DNA from: Phenylobacterium sp.
GTDB lineage: Bacteria > Pseudomonadota > Alphaproteobacteria > Caulobacterales > Caulobacteraceae
Assembly (NCBI GenBank): GCA_017991675.1
Contig: JAGOQB010000005.1
Coordinates: 152,629 to 216,628, forward strand
DNA: 64,000 nt
Direction: 5' to 3'
A program made the position numbers and the translations under genes. A model generated the notes under the pieces. The model saw only the letters and a program-made list of their open reading frames with translations. It searched no databases and was not told the DNA's origin. Within the stretch, counting starts at the first letter, position 1. Each line of letters begins with the position of its first letter. Below are positions 53,187 through 61,408 of the stretch, piece after piece.

Positions 53187-54450
53187 GGCTCTGCCCAACA
53201 TCCATACCCTGAAGAACGGGGTCCGGGTCGTCTGCGACCCGATCGACGGTCTGGAGACCCTGGCGCTGTCGGTCGTCGCCGGCCGCGGCGCGCGGTCCGA
53301 GGACGAGGTCCGCTCCGGCTGGTCGCACCTGCTCGAACACATGGTGTTCAAGGGCGCGGGCGATCGCTCGGCCCGCGACATCGTCGAGGTGATCGAGGCC
53401 GAGGGCGGCCAGATCAACGCCGCCACCGGCTATGAGCGCACCAGCTTCCAGATCCGCGCCCTGAAGGGCGGGTTGGATCTCGGCAGCGCCGTGGTCGCCG
53501 ATCTCGTACTGCGTCCGACCATGGACGCCGGGGACCTCGCCCGCGAGATCCAGGTCGTCGGCCAGGAGATCGCCGAAGCCGCCGACACCCCCGACGACCA
53601 CGTGTTCGAGATGGCCCAGGACGCGGCCTTTCACGGCCAGCCGCTGGGCCGGCCGATCCTCGGCACCGACGAGTCCATCGGCCGCGCCGACCCCGGCGCC
53701 CTGTCCGCCTGGCGCAGCGCGCTCTACGCGCCCGACGCCCTGGTGGTCTGCGCTTCCGGCGCGGTGGACGAGGACGAACTGCTGGCCCTGGCCGAACGCG
53801 ATTTCGGCGGCGCGGCCGGGCAGGGCGCCAGCGAGCCGGCCCCGGCCGCCTTCGTCGGCGGCGTGCGCACCACCCCCAAGGCGCTGGAGCAGGCCAATCT
53901 GGTCTTCCTGTTGCCGGCGGTCGGCGTGCGCGAGGAGGCCTATTTCGCGCTGCGGCTCTATGCCGAGATCCTCGGCGGGGGCATGGCCTCGCGCCTGTTC
54001 CAGGAGGCCCGCGAGAAGCGCGGCCTGGCCTATGCGGTCGACGCCTATTCCGAGACCTATGCCGACACCGGCGTGCTCGGGGTGTTCGCCGGCTGCGCCG
54101 CCAAGGACGCCGTCGAACTGGCCAAGGTCGCGGCCGAGGAGATCAAGGGCATGGCCGGCGGCGTGCAGGGCGCTGAACTCGCCCGCGCCAAGGCCCAGCT
54201 CAAGGCTTCGATGTTCATGGCCCGAGAGCAGCCGCTGTCGCGGGCCGAACAGGCCGCCGCCCAGGTGCTGCTGTTCGACCGCACCCTGCCGCCGGCCGAA
54301 CTCGCCGCCCAGATCGACGCCGTCGAGGCCGCCGACATCGCCCGCCTGGGCGCGCAGATGCTGGCCCCCGGCGCGGCGGCCGCCAGCATCCTCGGCCCCA
54401 AGGGCGCGATGAAGGCCGGCGAGGCCTTCCAGCGGGCGCTGTTCGGCTAG
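53161..54450 (+). CDS. M16 family zinc peptidase (PqqL/MPP-like)
   Basis: A 429-residue M16B peptidase related to mitochondrial processing peptidase. The zinc motif is H56LLEH60, with a downstream Glu in QVVGQEIAEAAD as the third ligand. Substrate-side features are LGGGMASRLFQEAREKRGLAYAVDAY. The N-terminus MSGPLRKAEALPNIHTLKNG overlaps the end of thrC. No signal peptide is visible, suggesting cytosolic action on small peptides. In Caulobacter relatives this gene sits next to thrC; the function is not established. Confidence 0.92.
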   Translation: MSGPLRKAEALPNIHTLKNGVRVVCDPIDGLETLALSVVAGRGARSEDEVRSGWSHLLEHMVFKGAGDRSARDIVEVIEAEGGQINAATGYERTSFQIRALKGGLDLGSAVVADLVLRPTMDAGDLAREIQVVGQEIAEAADTPDDHVFEMAQDAAFHGQPLGRPILGTDESIGRADPGALSAWRSALYAPDALVVCASGAVDEDELLALAERDFGGAAGQGASEPAPAAFVGGVRTTPKALEQANLVFLLPAVGVREEAYFALRLYAEILGGGMASRLFQEAREKRGLAYAVDAYSETYADTGVLGVFAGCAAKDAVELAKVAAEEIKGMAGGVQGAELARAKAQLKASMFMAREQPLSRAEQAAAQVLLFDRTLPPAELAAQIDAVEAADIARLGAQMLAPGAAAASILGPKGAMKAGEAFQRALFG

Positions 54451-54507
54451 CCGTTCGATAGCCTCAGGCGGCTTGACGGATTCCGCGCATCCCGCGAGGT
54501 TCCGCCC

Positions 54508-55119
54508 ATGGCCTTGTTGGATTGGATCGCGCCGGAAAGCGGCCTTCGGATCGAGGGCGACGGGGTGCGCCTGCGTCCGCCCCGCGCCGCCGACTTCGCC
54601 GAGTGGCGCGAACTGCGCATGCAGTCCAAGGAGTTCCTGCAGCCATGGGAGCCGACCTGGCCGGCCGACGACCTGACCCGTGCGGCCTTCCGCCGCAGGC
54701 TTACCGCCTATGCGCGTGATCGCGAGGCGGGAACAGCCTATCCGTTCTTCGTTTTCCGCACCCGCGACGACGCCCTGACCGGCGGGATCACGCTGTCGAA
54801 CGTCCGGCGCGGCGTCGCCCAGATGGGTTCGATCGGCTACTGGTGCGGCCAACCCTTTACCCGGCAAGGCCAAACCCTGGGCGCCGTGCGCGCCCTGACC
54901 GTCTTCGCCTTCCGCACGCTGGCCCTGCACCGCCTGGAGGCCGCCTGCCTGCCCAGCAACGAGCCGTCCCGGCGACTTCTCAACCGTGCCGGGTTTCGGG
55001 AAGAAGGTCTCGCCCAGGCTTATCTGAAAATTAACGGCGTCTGGCGCGATCATGTGTTGTTCGGCCTTGTGTCTCCGCTGCGGGCGCACGAGGGCCCGGA
55101 CGAAGGAGTGTCTGTTTAG
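54508..55119 (+). CDS. GNAT acetyltransferase, RimJ-like
   Basis: A 203-residue GNAT enzyme of the RimJ/RimL group, which acetylates N-termini of ribosomal proteins or other substrates. Visible features are VRLRPPRAADFAEWRELRMQ, GSIGYWCGQPFTRQGQTLGA and AACLPSNEPSRRLLNRAGFREEG (acetyl-CoA binding and the N-S-R motif region). The start ATG follows GAGGTTCCGCCC. Substrate unproven, but the end (ENGVW-like KINGVWRDHVLFGL) supports RimJ. Confidence 0.9.
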   Translation: MALLDWIAPESGLRIEGDGVRLRPPRAADFAEWRELRMQSKEFLQPWEPTWPADDLTRAAFRRRLTAYARDREAGTAYPFFVFRTRDDALTGGITLSNVRRGVAQMGSIGYWCGQPFTRQGQTLGAVRALTVFAFRTLALHRLEAACLPSNEPSRRLLNRAGFREEGLAQAYLKINGVWRDHVLFGLVSPLRAHEGPDEGVSV

Positions 55120-55178
55120 CGCTCGGCTGTCGTGGGCCGATCCGCTCTGCGGCGCGTTGGCCGGAATGTCTTGAGACG

Positions 55179-56837
55179 ATGCCGAACGATCGTTGGAGCT
55201 GGGACGCAACCGCGACCTTGGAGGCGCTAGGCGCCGCCGATGTGGCCCTGTGGCTCTGGGAACCCGAAAAAGACCGCCTGCATCTGACCGGCGCCTCGCG
55301 CGCGCTGGGGCTGGGTCCGCTTGCGCCGGAATGTTCGTCGGCGGCCATGCGCGCCCTGGCCCTGCCGCCGGATCGGGCGCTGGCCGAGGACGTCCTGCGC
55401 GTCCAGGAACCGGGCGCCGAGATTTCAGTCCGACTGCGCATGCGCGGCGGCGGCGTCTGCATTTGGCGCGGCGTCTGGCTGGAAGAAGGCTTGCGCGCCG
55501 CAGGGGTGGTCGCGCCGGAAGCCAAGTTCGCCGCCTCCGACCAGGACGGCCTGACCGGCCTGCTCGACCGCAAGAGTTTCGTCGCCCGCGCCCGCGAGCG
55601 CCTGGCCCATGCCGGCCAGCACGAGCTGGTGGTCGCCGATCTCGACCGCCTGCGCCGCCTGAACGAGGCGCTGGGCCACGAACGCGCCGACCTGGTGCTG
55701 GCCGCGCTCGGCTCGCGCCTGGCCGCCGCCTTCCCGCCGCACGCCCTGCTGGCGCGGGTCGGCGAAGACGAATTCGCAGTGCTGACCACGGTCAGCGACA
55801 TGCCGGCCGCCGAAACCCTGCGCCAGGCGCTGGAGCAGCCGCTGCGGGTCGCCGGCTTCGATATCCATCCGACCCTGTCGATCGGCGCCGTCGAGGCGCT
55901 CGGGGGCGAGGACGCGCCCGAGGCCGCCGAACTGCTGCGGCGGGCCGAACTGGCGGTGGAAGCCGCCAAGAGCGGCGGGCGCGGCGGCGCGGCCGCCTAT
56001 GGCCGCAGCCTGGAGAGCGACGGGCTGTCCAGGCTGGCGCTGGAAAGCGACCTGCGCGGGGCGCTGGGCCGCAACGAGATCGTACCGTTCTATCAGCCCA
56101 TCGTGCGGCTCTCGACCGGGGCGCTGTCCGGCTTCGAGGCGCTGGTCCGCTGGCGCCACCCGCGCCGCGGCCTGCTGACCCCCGACCAGTTCCTGCCCCT
56201 CTGCGAAGAGATGGGCCTGATGAGCGAGCTCGGCGCGCTGATGATGCGCCAGGCCGCGTCCCAGCTCGCCCGCTGGCGGCTCGACCACCGCGCCGCCGGC
56301 GAACTGACCGTGGCGGTGAACCTTTCCACCGGCGAGATCGATCGCCCGGATCTGGTGTCCGACGTGCTGGAGATCCGGCGCGAAACGGGGCTGCCGCCCG
56401 GCGCCCTGAAGCTGGAGGTCACCGAAGGCGACGTCATGCGCGACCCGGACCGCGCGGCGATCATCCTGCACAAGCTGCGCGAGGCCGGGGCCGCCCTGGC
56501 GCTCGACGACTTCGGCACCGGCTTCTCGTCGCTCAGCTACCTGACCCGCCTGCCGTTCGACACCCTGAAGATCGACCGCTACTTCGTGCGCACCATGGCC
56601 ACCAACGAGGGCTCGGCGAAGATCGTCTCCTCCGTGGTCAAGCTGGGCCAGGACCTGTCGCTGGAGGTGGTCGCCGAGGGCGTCGAGAACGCCCAGATGG
56701 CCCGCCAGCTGCTCTCGCTGGGCTGCGACTACGGCCAGGGCTTCGGCTATGCGCCGGCGCTGTCGCCGCAGGAAGCCGAGGTCTATCTCAACGAAAGCTA
56801 TGTCGACGGCGCCGCGCCGGTGAAAGCGCGCGGCTAG
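55179..56837 (+). CDS. pdeA: Cyclic-di-GMP phosphodiesterase with GEDEF-type GGDEF domain (PdeA-like)
   Basis: A 552-residue protein with an N-terminal PAS-like sensory part (about 1-115), a degenerate GGDEF domain (about 120-275) carrying GEDEF at 195-199, and an EAL domain (about 285-545). The EAL active site is intact: E320ALVRW, LEVTEGDVM, DDFGTGFSS, LKIDRYFV, AEGVEN. In Caulobacter the matching CC3396/PdeA has GEDEF, binds GTP there to stimulate the EAL, and is degraded by ClpXP. The C-terminus ends KARG, with the terminal Arg-Gly I recall as the degron end. The gene position after the cox-thrC-M16-GNAT set supports orthology. Confidence 0.85.
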   Translation: MPNDRWSWDATATLEALGAADVALWLWEPEKDRLHLTGASRALGLGPLAPECSSAAMRALALPPDRALAEDVLRVQEPGAEISVRLRMRGGGVCIWRGVWLEEGLRAAGVVAPEAKFAASDQDGLTGLLDRKSFVARARERLAHAGQHELVVADLDRLRRLNEALGHERADLVLAALGSRLAAAFPPHALLARVGEDEFAVLTTVSDMPAAETLRQALEQPLRVAGFDIHPTLSIGAVEALGGEDAPEAAELLRRAELAVEAAKSGGRGGAAAYGRSLESDGLSRLALESDLRGALGRNEIVPFYQPIVRLSTGALSGFEALVRWRHPRRGLLTPDQFLPLCEEMGLMSELGALMMRQAASQLARWRLDHRAAGELTVAVNLSTGEIDRPDLVSDVLEIRRETGLPPGALKLEVTEGDVMRDPDRAAIILHKLREAGAALALDDFGTGFSSLSYLTRLPFDTLKIDRYFVRTMATNEGSAKIVSSVVKLGQDLSLEVVAEGVENAQMARQLLSLGCDYGQGFGYAPALSPQEAEVYLNESYVDGAAPVKARG

Positions 56838-56843
56838 GGCGCG

Positions 56844-57413
56844 CTAGGCTCGGCCGGCGGTCGAGGTCAGCAGGCTGGCGTCTACCCCGATCTTGGCCAG
56901 GGCGTTCGACCACTTGTGGGCATGGTCGGTCCCGAAGATCAGCGTCTCGTCCGGCTCGCAGGTCAGCCAGACGTTCTCGCGCAGCTCGCGCTCCAACTGG
57001 CCCGGGCCCCAGCCGGCATAGCCGAGCGCCAGGGTCGAACGACGCGGCGGATCGCCATGGCCGGCGATCGCCTCCAGCACCTCGCGGGTCGCGGTCAGGG
57101 CGACGCCGCCGCCGACGTGCAGGCTGTGCTCGCCGGCGGTGTAGTCGTCGGTGTGCAGAACGAAGCCGCGTTCACGGTCGACCGGCCCGCCCAGCAGCAC
57201 CAGCTCGGCCGGAATCTCGATGCTCGGCTTGACGTCCAGCCGGCCCAGCAGGTCGGGCAGGGTCAGGCCCTCGACCGGCCGGTTCACGGCGATGCCCATG
57301 GCGTGGCCCTCGTCGTGGGCGCAGATCAGCACCAAGGCGCGCTCAAAGCGCGGATCGCCGATGCCGGGCATGGCGATCAGCATCTTGCCGGAAAGAAATT
57401 CGCCGTCTCCCAT
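56844..57413 (-). CDS. YqgE/AlgH family protein
   Basis: A 189-residue UPF0301 protein. Family features are GKMLIAMPGIGDPRFERALV, HDEGHAMGIAVNRP, LVLLGGPVDRERGFVLHT and LALGYAGWGPGQLERELREN. AlgH affects alginate production in Pseudomonas, but the molecular function is unknown. It converges with pdeA, the stops being 6 nt apart. Its promoter is in the spacer before 57413, divergent from the peroxiredoxin gene. Confidence 0.93.
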   Translation of the reverse strand: MGDGEFLSGKMLIAMPGIGDPRFERALVLICAHDEGHAMGIAVNRPVEGLTLPDLLGRLDVKPSIEIPAELVLLGGPVDRERGFVLHTDDYTAGEHSLHVGGGVALTATREVLEAIAGHGDPPRRSTLALGYAGWGPGQLERELRENVWLTCEPDETLIFGTDHAHKWSNALAKIGVDASLLTSTAGRA

Positions 57414-57527
57414 ACTTCGAATGTGACGCCGATCGCGCCGCTTTCAAGTCATCACGTTACACAAGGCCGTTGATGCCTGCGCCGGGGTCGCTATCTGGTG
57501 AGGCAGAGCTGATCAGGGAGACAGATC

Positions 57528-58010
57528 ATGACCATCAAAGTCGGCGACAAGCTGCCCGCCGCCACCTTTTCCGCCGGGACCGCCGAAGGCCCCAAGCCGA
57601 TGACGACGGACGAGATCTTCGCCGGCAAGAAGGTCGCGCTGTTCGCGGTGCCCGGGGCCTTCACCCCGACCTGCTCGGCCCGTCACCTGCCGGGCTTCAA
57701 GGACCACGCCGCCGATTTCAAGGCCAAGGGCGTGGACGCCATCGCCTGCGTGTCGGTCAACGACGCCTTCGTCATGAAGGCCTGGGGCGAAAGCCAGTCG
57801 GTGCTGGGCGACATCCTGATGCTGGGCGACGGCAACGGCGACTTCACCAAGGCGCTGGGCCTGGAGATGGACGCCTCGAAGTTCGGCATGGGCGTCCGCT
57901 CGCAACGCTACTCGATGATCGTCGAGGACGGCGTCGTGAAGGAGCTCAATGTCGAAGCGCCGGGCGAGTTCAAGGTCTCGGCCGCCGACTACATGCTGGC
58001 CCAGCTTTAA
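57528..58010 (+). CDS. Peroxiredoxin (Prx5 type)
   Basis: A 160-residue thiol peroxidase of the AhpE/Prx5-like (1-Cys or atypical 2-Cys) class. The peroxidatic Cys is C49 in PGAFTPTCSARHLPGF; the Arg that supports catalysis lies in MGVRSQRYSMIV. A further Cys in IACVSVND could be a resolving Cys, but its position fits that only weakly. Soluble and cytosolic; detoxifies hydroperoxides. The ATG at 57528 follows CAGGGAGACAG. It converges with the acyl-CoA dehydrogenase gene at an 11-bp hairpin. Confidence 0.93.
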   Translation: MTIKVGDKLPAATFSAGTAEGPKPMTTDEIFAGKKVALFAVPGAFTPTCSARHLPGFKDHAADFKAKGVDAIACVSVNDAFVMKAWGESQSVLGDILMLGDGNGDFTKALGLEMDASKFGMGVRSQRYSMIVEDGVVKELNVEAPGEFKVSAADYMLAQL

Positions 58011-58018
58011 GGCTGCTT

Positions 58019-58045
58019 GGCTCTGGGCGTCAGGCGCCCAGAGCC
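58019..58045. terminator. Bidirectional terminator hairpin after the peroxiredoxin gene
   Basis: GGCTCTGGGCG (58019-58029) and CGCCCAGAGCC (58035-58045) form a perfect 11-bp stem with a TCAGG loop in the 19-nt space and the end of the facing gene. The acyl-CoA dehydrogenase stop codon lies in the loop. Confidence 0.75.
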
Positions 58046-59778
58046 TCCGCGCCGACGGCTTCGAGGTCGTCGGCGCCTTCCATGACCCCGGCGGCCAGGC
58101 CCGGAGCCTGGGCCAGGACCTGGCTGGCGAACACGCGGGCCAGGGCGGCCTTGCTCTTGCTCCAGGCGTCGTCGCCGCCGGCCACGGCCTGAGCCTGGCG
58201 GGCCAGCATCCAGGCGCCGATGACGTCGCCGGCGAGCTTCAGGTACGGGGTCGCTGCGGCCAGGGCGTTGGGGCCCTTGTTCTGCAGCACCCAGTCGGTG
58301 GCGCGCTCCAGCGCCGCCACCCCGGCTTCGAGATAGGCCGCGACGCCGCCGAGCGCGGGATCGCCCTGCAGGGCCTGGGCCGTTTCGTGCATCTCGGCGC
58401 AGAGCGCGTCCATCACCGCCCCGTCCTGCATCGCGACCTTGCGGCCGATCAGGTCGATGGCCTGGATGCCGTTGGTGCCTTCGTAGATCGGGGCGATGCG
58501 GGCGTCGCGATAGTGCTGGGCCGCGCCGGTCTCCTCGATGAAGCCCATGCCGCCGTGCACCTGCACGCCCATCGAGGCGACCTCGACGCCGACGTCGGTC
58601 GACCAGGCCTTGGCGATCGGGGTCAGCAGCTCCTGGCGGGCCTTGGCGGTGGCGCGCTCGGCCTCGCTGGACGCCAGGCGGGCCTGGTCGGCCAGGACGC
58701 CGGTGGTCATGCAGATGCCGCGGGCGGCCTCGATCTTGGCCTTCATCAGCAGCAGCGAGCGGCGCACGTCGGGGTGGCCGTAGAGCGGGGCCGGGTATTC
58801 GGCCGACCACACCGCGCGGCCCTGCTTGCGCTCCTGGGCGAAGGCCAGGGCCTGCTGGAAGGCGCGTTCGGCGATGCCGACGCCCTGGACGCCGACCTGC
58901 AGCCGGGCGGCGTTCATCATGACGAACATATGGGCGATGCCGTTGTTGATCTCGCCGACCAGCTCGGCCTTGGCGCCCTCGAACAGCATCACGCAGGTGG
59001 GCGAGCCGTGGATGCCCAGCTTGTGCTCGATCGAGCCGGCGCGCAGGTCGTTGGCGATCCCCAGCGAGCCGTCGTCCAGCACCTCGCGCTTGGTCGCCAG
59101 GAACAGCGAGATGCCCTTCACGCCGGGGGGCGAGTCGGGCAGGCGGGCCAGCACCAGGTGGCAGATGTTGTCGGCCGCGTCGTGGTCGCCCCAGGTAATG
59201 AAAATCTTCTGGCCGTACAGGCGATAGCCGCCGTTCCCGTCGGGTTCGGCGCGGGTGGTCACGGCGGCGAGGTCCGAGCCGGCCTGCGGCTCGGTCAGGT
59301 TCATCGTCCCGGTCCATTCGCCCGAGACCAGCTTGGGCAGCACCAGGGACTTCTGGCGCTCGGTGCCGTGCAGGTCGAGGGCCTCGATCGCGGCCTGGGT
59401 CAGCATCGGGCAGAGGCCGAAGGCCATGTTCGAGGCGTGCACCATCTCGAACACCGCCAGCTCCATGGCCTTGGTCAGGCCCTGGCCGCCGTGCTCGGGA
59501 TCGGCCGACAGCGAGTTCCAGCCGCCGGCGACAAAGGCCTGGTAGGCGTCGGCGAAGCCGGGCGCGGCGATCACCGCGCCGTTCTCGTAGCGCGCGCCGA
59601 CCTGGTCGCCCTTGCGGTTCAGGGGGGCGAGCTGCTCCTGCGTGAAGGCGCCGGCCGCGTCCAGCACGGCGGCGACCGTATCGTCATCGAGTTCGGCAAA
59701 GGCGCCGGATACCAGCGCCGGATGGCCGGCGATCTGCAGCGAGAGGGCGAGGTCACGGACAGGCGCGCGGTAGGACAT
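58030..59778 (-). CDS. Acyl-CoA dehydrogenase (DmdC/FadE-like)
   Basis: A 582-residue FAD enzyme, longer than the 380-residue classic ACADs and with a C-terminal extension of about 110 residues, of the FadE/DmdC-like type. Visible features are GTMNLTEPQAGSDLAAV (FAD/substrate loop), KLGIHGSPTCVMLFEGAKA, QVHGGMGFIEETGAAQHYRD and the catalytic E433 in IYEGTNGIQ. It oxidises an acyl-CoA, donating electrons to ETF; the chain specificity is unknown. A METTL20-like gene, whose known substrate is ETF-beta, is also in this window. Start ATG at 59778 is normal (MSYRAPVRDLALSL). Confidence 0.92.
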   Translation of the reverse strand: MSYRAPVRDLALSLQIAGHPALVSGAFAELDDDTVAAVLDAAGAFTQEQLAPLNRKGDQVGARYENGAVIAAPGFADAYQAFVAGGWNSLSADPEHGGQGLTKAMELAVFEMVHASNMAFGLCPMLTQAAIEALDLHGTERQKSLVLPKLVSGEWTGTMNLTEPQAGSDLAAVTTRAEPDGNGGYRLYGQKIFITWGDHDAADNICHLVLARLPDSPPGVKGISLFLATKREVLDDGSLGIANDLRAGSIEHKLGIHGSPTCVMLFEGAKAELVGEINNGIAHMFVMMNAARLQVGVQGVGIAERAFQQALAFAQERKQGRAVWSAEYPAPLYGHPDVRRSLLLMKAKIEAARGICMTTGVLADQARLASSEAERATAKARQELLTPIAKAWSTDVGVEVASMGVQVHGGMGFIEETGAAQHYRDARIAPIYEGTNGIQAIDLIGRKVAMQDGAVMDALCAEMHETAQALQGDPALGGVAAYLEAGVAALERATDWVLQNKGPNALAAATPYLKLAGDVIGAWMLARQAQAVAGGDDAWSKSKAALARVFASQVLAQAPGLAAGVMEGADDLEAVGAEALGA

Positions 59779-60121
59779 GCTGAACTCCGATATGTCAGGC
59801 GTTCTTTAGGGGAGGTGCGGCGGCGCTCCAAGCGTTCACGAGCCGCGAAACGCAAACCCTTGATCGCGCAAGGGGTTGGTCGCGGGATTCCGGGACGCGG
59901 GCGGAGCCCGGGCCGCCGCTGTGCGCCGCTGTTGCGGCGGGCGGAACGGTGCGTTGCCGGATGCAGGGCGGCTTGGGCCTAGCCAGACCGGCCCGCCGGC
60001 CCATATGGGAAACTGGAACGCAACTGCGCCTTAGCGGCAGGTTTTCGCGGACGGAGTCCACAAACCTGCCGCCGCGGTGCGGCGCGCTCGCCGTCGTGTC
60101 GAGTCAGAGTAGATCGTCCCC
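59779..60121. other. 343-nt divergent spacer with a long dyad
   Basis: Space between the minus-strand acyl-CoA dehydrogenase and the plus-strand b561-YceI gene. An imperfect AACCCTTG / CAAGGGGTT stem lies near 59848-59873, and an 11-bp perfect dyad is annotated separately at 60034-60072. No convincing ORF; the frames present are shadows. Promoters for both genes must lie here, but none is clear. Confidence 0.5.
60034..60072 (+). promoter_or_regulatory. Perfect 11-bp spaced dyad upstream of b561-YceI
   Basis: GCGGCAGGTTT (60034-60044) and AAACCTGCCGC (60062-60072) are exact inverted copies with 17 nt between, holding an inner GGAC-GGA-GTCC stem. It is 50-88 nt before the ATG. Could be a 5'-UTR hairpin or an operator. 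Confidence 0.55.
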
Positions 60122-61408
60122 ATGTCCGAGCCCGCCCAGGCGCACGCCCGCTACAGCGCCGTCGCGATCGTCCTGCACTGGCTGATCGCCGCGGCCATCG
60201 TGTTCCAGGTCATCATCGCCTGGCGGATGGGCGGAGGACGGACCCCCGAGGGCTTCGCCCTCGTCCAGCTCCACAAGTCGATCGGGATCACCGTCCTGCT
60301 GCTCAGCCTGGCTCGGCTGGTCTGGCGGCTGACCCACCGCCCGCCGCCGCCGCCGGCCGGCATGGCGACCTGGGAGAAGGCGCTGGCCAAGGTCGCGCAC
60401 GTCGGGCTCTACGTCATCATGATCGGCCTGCCGATCACCGGTTGGATCATGGTCTCGGCGAGCCGCATCCAGGTCCCGACCCTGCTCTACGGCGTCATCC
60501 CCTGGCCGCACGTGCCGGGGCTGGCGCACCTGGCCGAGCCGGCCAAGAGCGCCTGGCATGGCTTCGGCGAGACCGGCCACGAGGTCCTGGCCTGGGGCGC
60601 CTACGTCCTGGTGGCGCTGCACGTGGCCGGGGCGCTGAAACACCAGCTGCTGAGCAAGGACGAGCCGGTGCTGGCGCACATGGCCCCCGGCGCCCGGCCA
60701 GGCGCCTGGTTCGACCCGCGGCTGCTCGGCATCGCCGTCGCCGCCCTGGCGACCGTCGCCGCCGGCTACGCGGTGCGGCCCGCCCCGCCGGCCAGCAAGC
60801 CGCTGCCGCCCCCGCCGCCCGCCGTGGTCGAGGCCGCGCCGAGCATGACCCCGGCGCCCGTCGCGGAGGCCCCGGCCGCCGCCGTCGCCGAGACGCCGGC
60901 CGAGGCGGCTGCGCCGCCGGCTTGGAAGGTCGACGCCGGATCGACCCTGGGCTTTGCGACCGCCTGGGGCGGGGTGGCGATCGAGGGCCGCTTCGACCGC
61001 TGGAACGCCGACATCCTGTTCAGCCCGCAGGCGCTCGACAAATCCAAGGTCGCCGTCAGCATCGACCTGGCCTCGGCGGTCAGCGGCGATGCGCAGCGCG
61101 ACGAGTCGCTGCAGGGCGCCGACTGGTTCGACACCGCCGAGCACCCGAAGGCGACCTTCACCGCCACCCGCTTCGAGAAGACCGGCGAGAACCGCTACGT
61201 CGCCCATGGGACGCTCGCCCTGCGCGGGGCGAACCACCCGCTGCGGCTGCCGTTCACGCTCAAGATCGAGGGCGACAAGGCGCGCGTCAGCGGTGTAACC
61301 AGCCTCGACCGCACGGCCTTTGGCGTCGGACAGGGCGAGTGGAAGAACACCGATCAAATTCCGGCCGAGGTGAAGGTCAGCGTCAACCTGACGGCGACGC
61401 GGCGCTAG
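60122..61408 (+). CDS. Cytochrome b561 - YceI fusion protein
   Basis: A 428-residue fusion. The first 200 residues are a di-heme cytochrome b561-type membrane domain with four helices (for example AIVLHWLIAAAIVFQVII) and heme ligands such as LHW, LHKSIG and VALHVAGALKHQLL. A Pro/Ala-rich linker runs about 222-262. The C-terminal 165 residues form a YceI lipocalin-like domain (WKVDAGSTLGFATAWGGVAIEGRFDRW). YceI domains bind isoprenoids, and b561 domains move electrons across the membrane. The fusion suggests periplasmic lipid/quinone-like ligand handling linked to electron transfer; the fusion itself is rarer than separate genes. The ATG at 60122 follows GATCGTCCCC without a strong SD. Confidence 0.92.
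   Translation: MSEPAQAHARYSAVAIVLHWLIAAAIVFQVIIAWRMGGGRTPEGFALVQLHKSIGITVLLLSLARLVWRLTHRPPPPPAGMATWEKALAKVAHVGLYVIMIGLPITGWIMVSASRIQVPTLLYGVIPWPHVPGLAHLAEPAKSAWHGFGETGHEVLAWGAYVLVALHVAGALKHQLLSKDEPVLAHMAPGARPGAWFDPRLLGIAVAALATVAAGYAVRPAPPASKPLPPPPPAVVEAAPSMTPAPVAEAPAAAVAETPAEAAAPPAWKVDAGSTLGFATAWGGVAIEGRFDRWNADILFSPQALDKSKVAVSIDLASAVSGDAQRDESLQGADWFDTAEHPKATFTATRFEKTGENRYVAHGTLALRGANHPLRLPFTLKIEGDKARVSGVTSLDRTAFGVGQGEWKNTDQIPAEVKVSVNLTATRR

Noticed and set aside
52700-55200. Long minus-strand frame across the M16 peptidase and GNAT genes
   Set aside because: Repetitive Gly/Arg/Leu composition without a family; the plus-strand genes are supported by catalytic motifs.
59845-59875. Possible tRNA-like fold or CRISPR-like repeat in the acyl-CoA dehydrogenase/b561 spacer
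   Set aside because: Only a single imperfect stem is present; no cloverleaf, conserved TPsiC loop or repeated spacer units. No tRNA, rRNA or CRISPR was found anywhere in the window.
60442-61338. A larger fused protein joining the b561-YceI gene and tsaC in the tsaC frame
   Set aside because: The upstream part of that frame is a shadow of b561-YceI without domains; the real b561-YceI protein is in another frame and ends at 61408.
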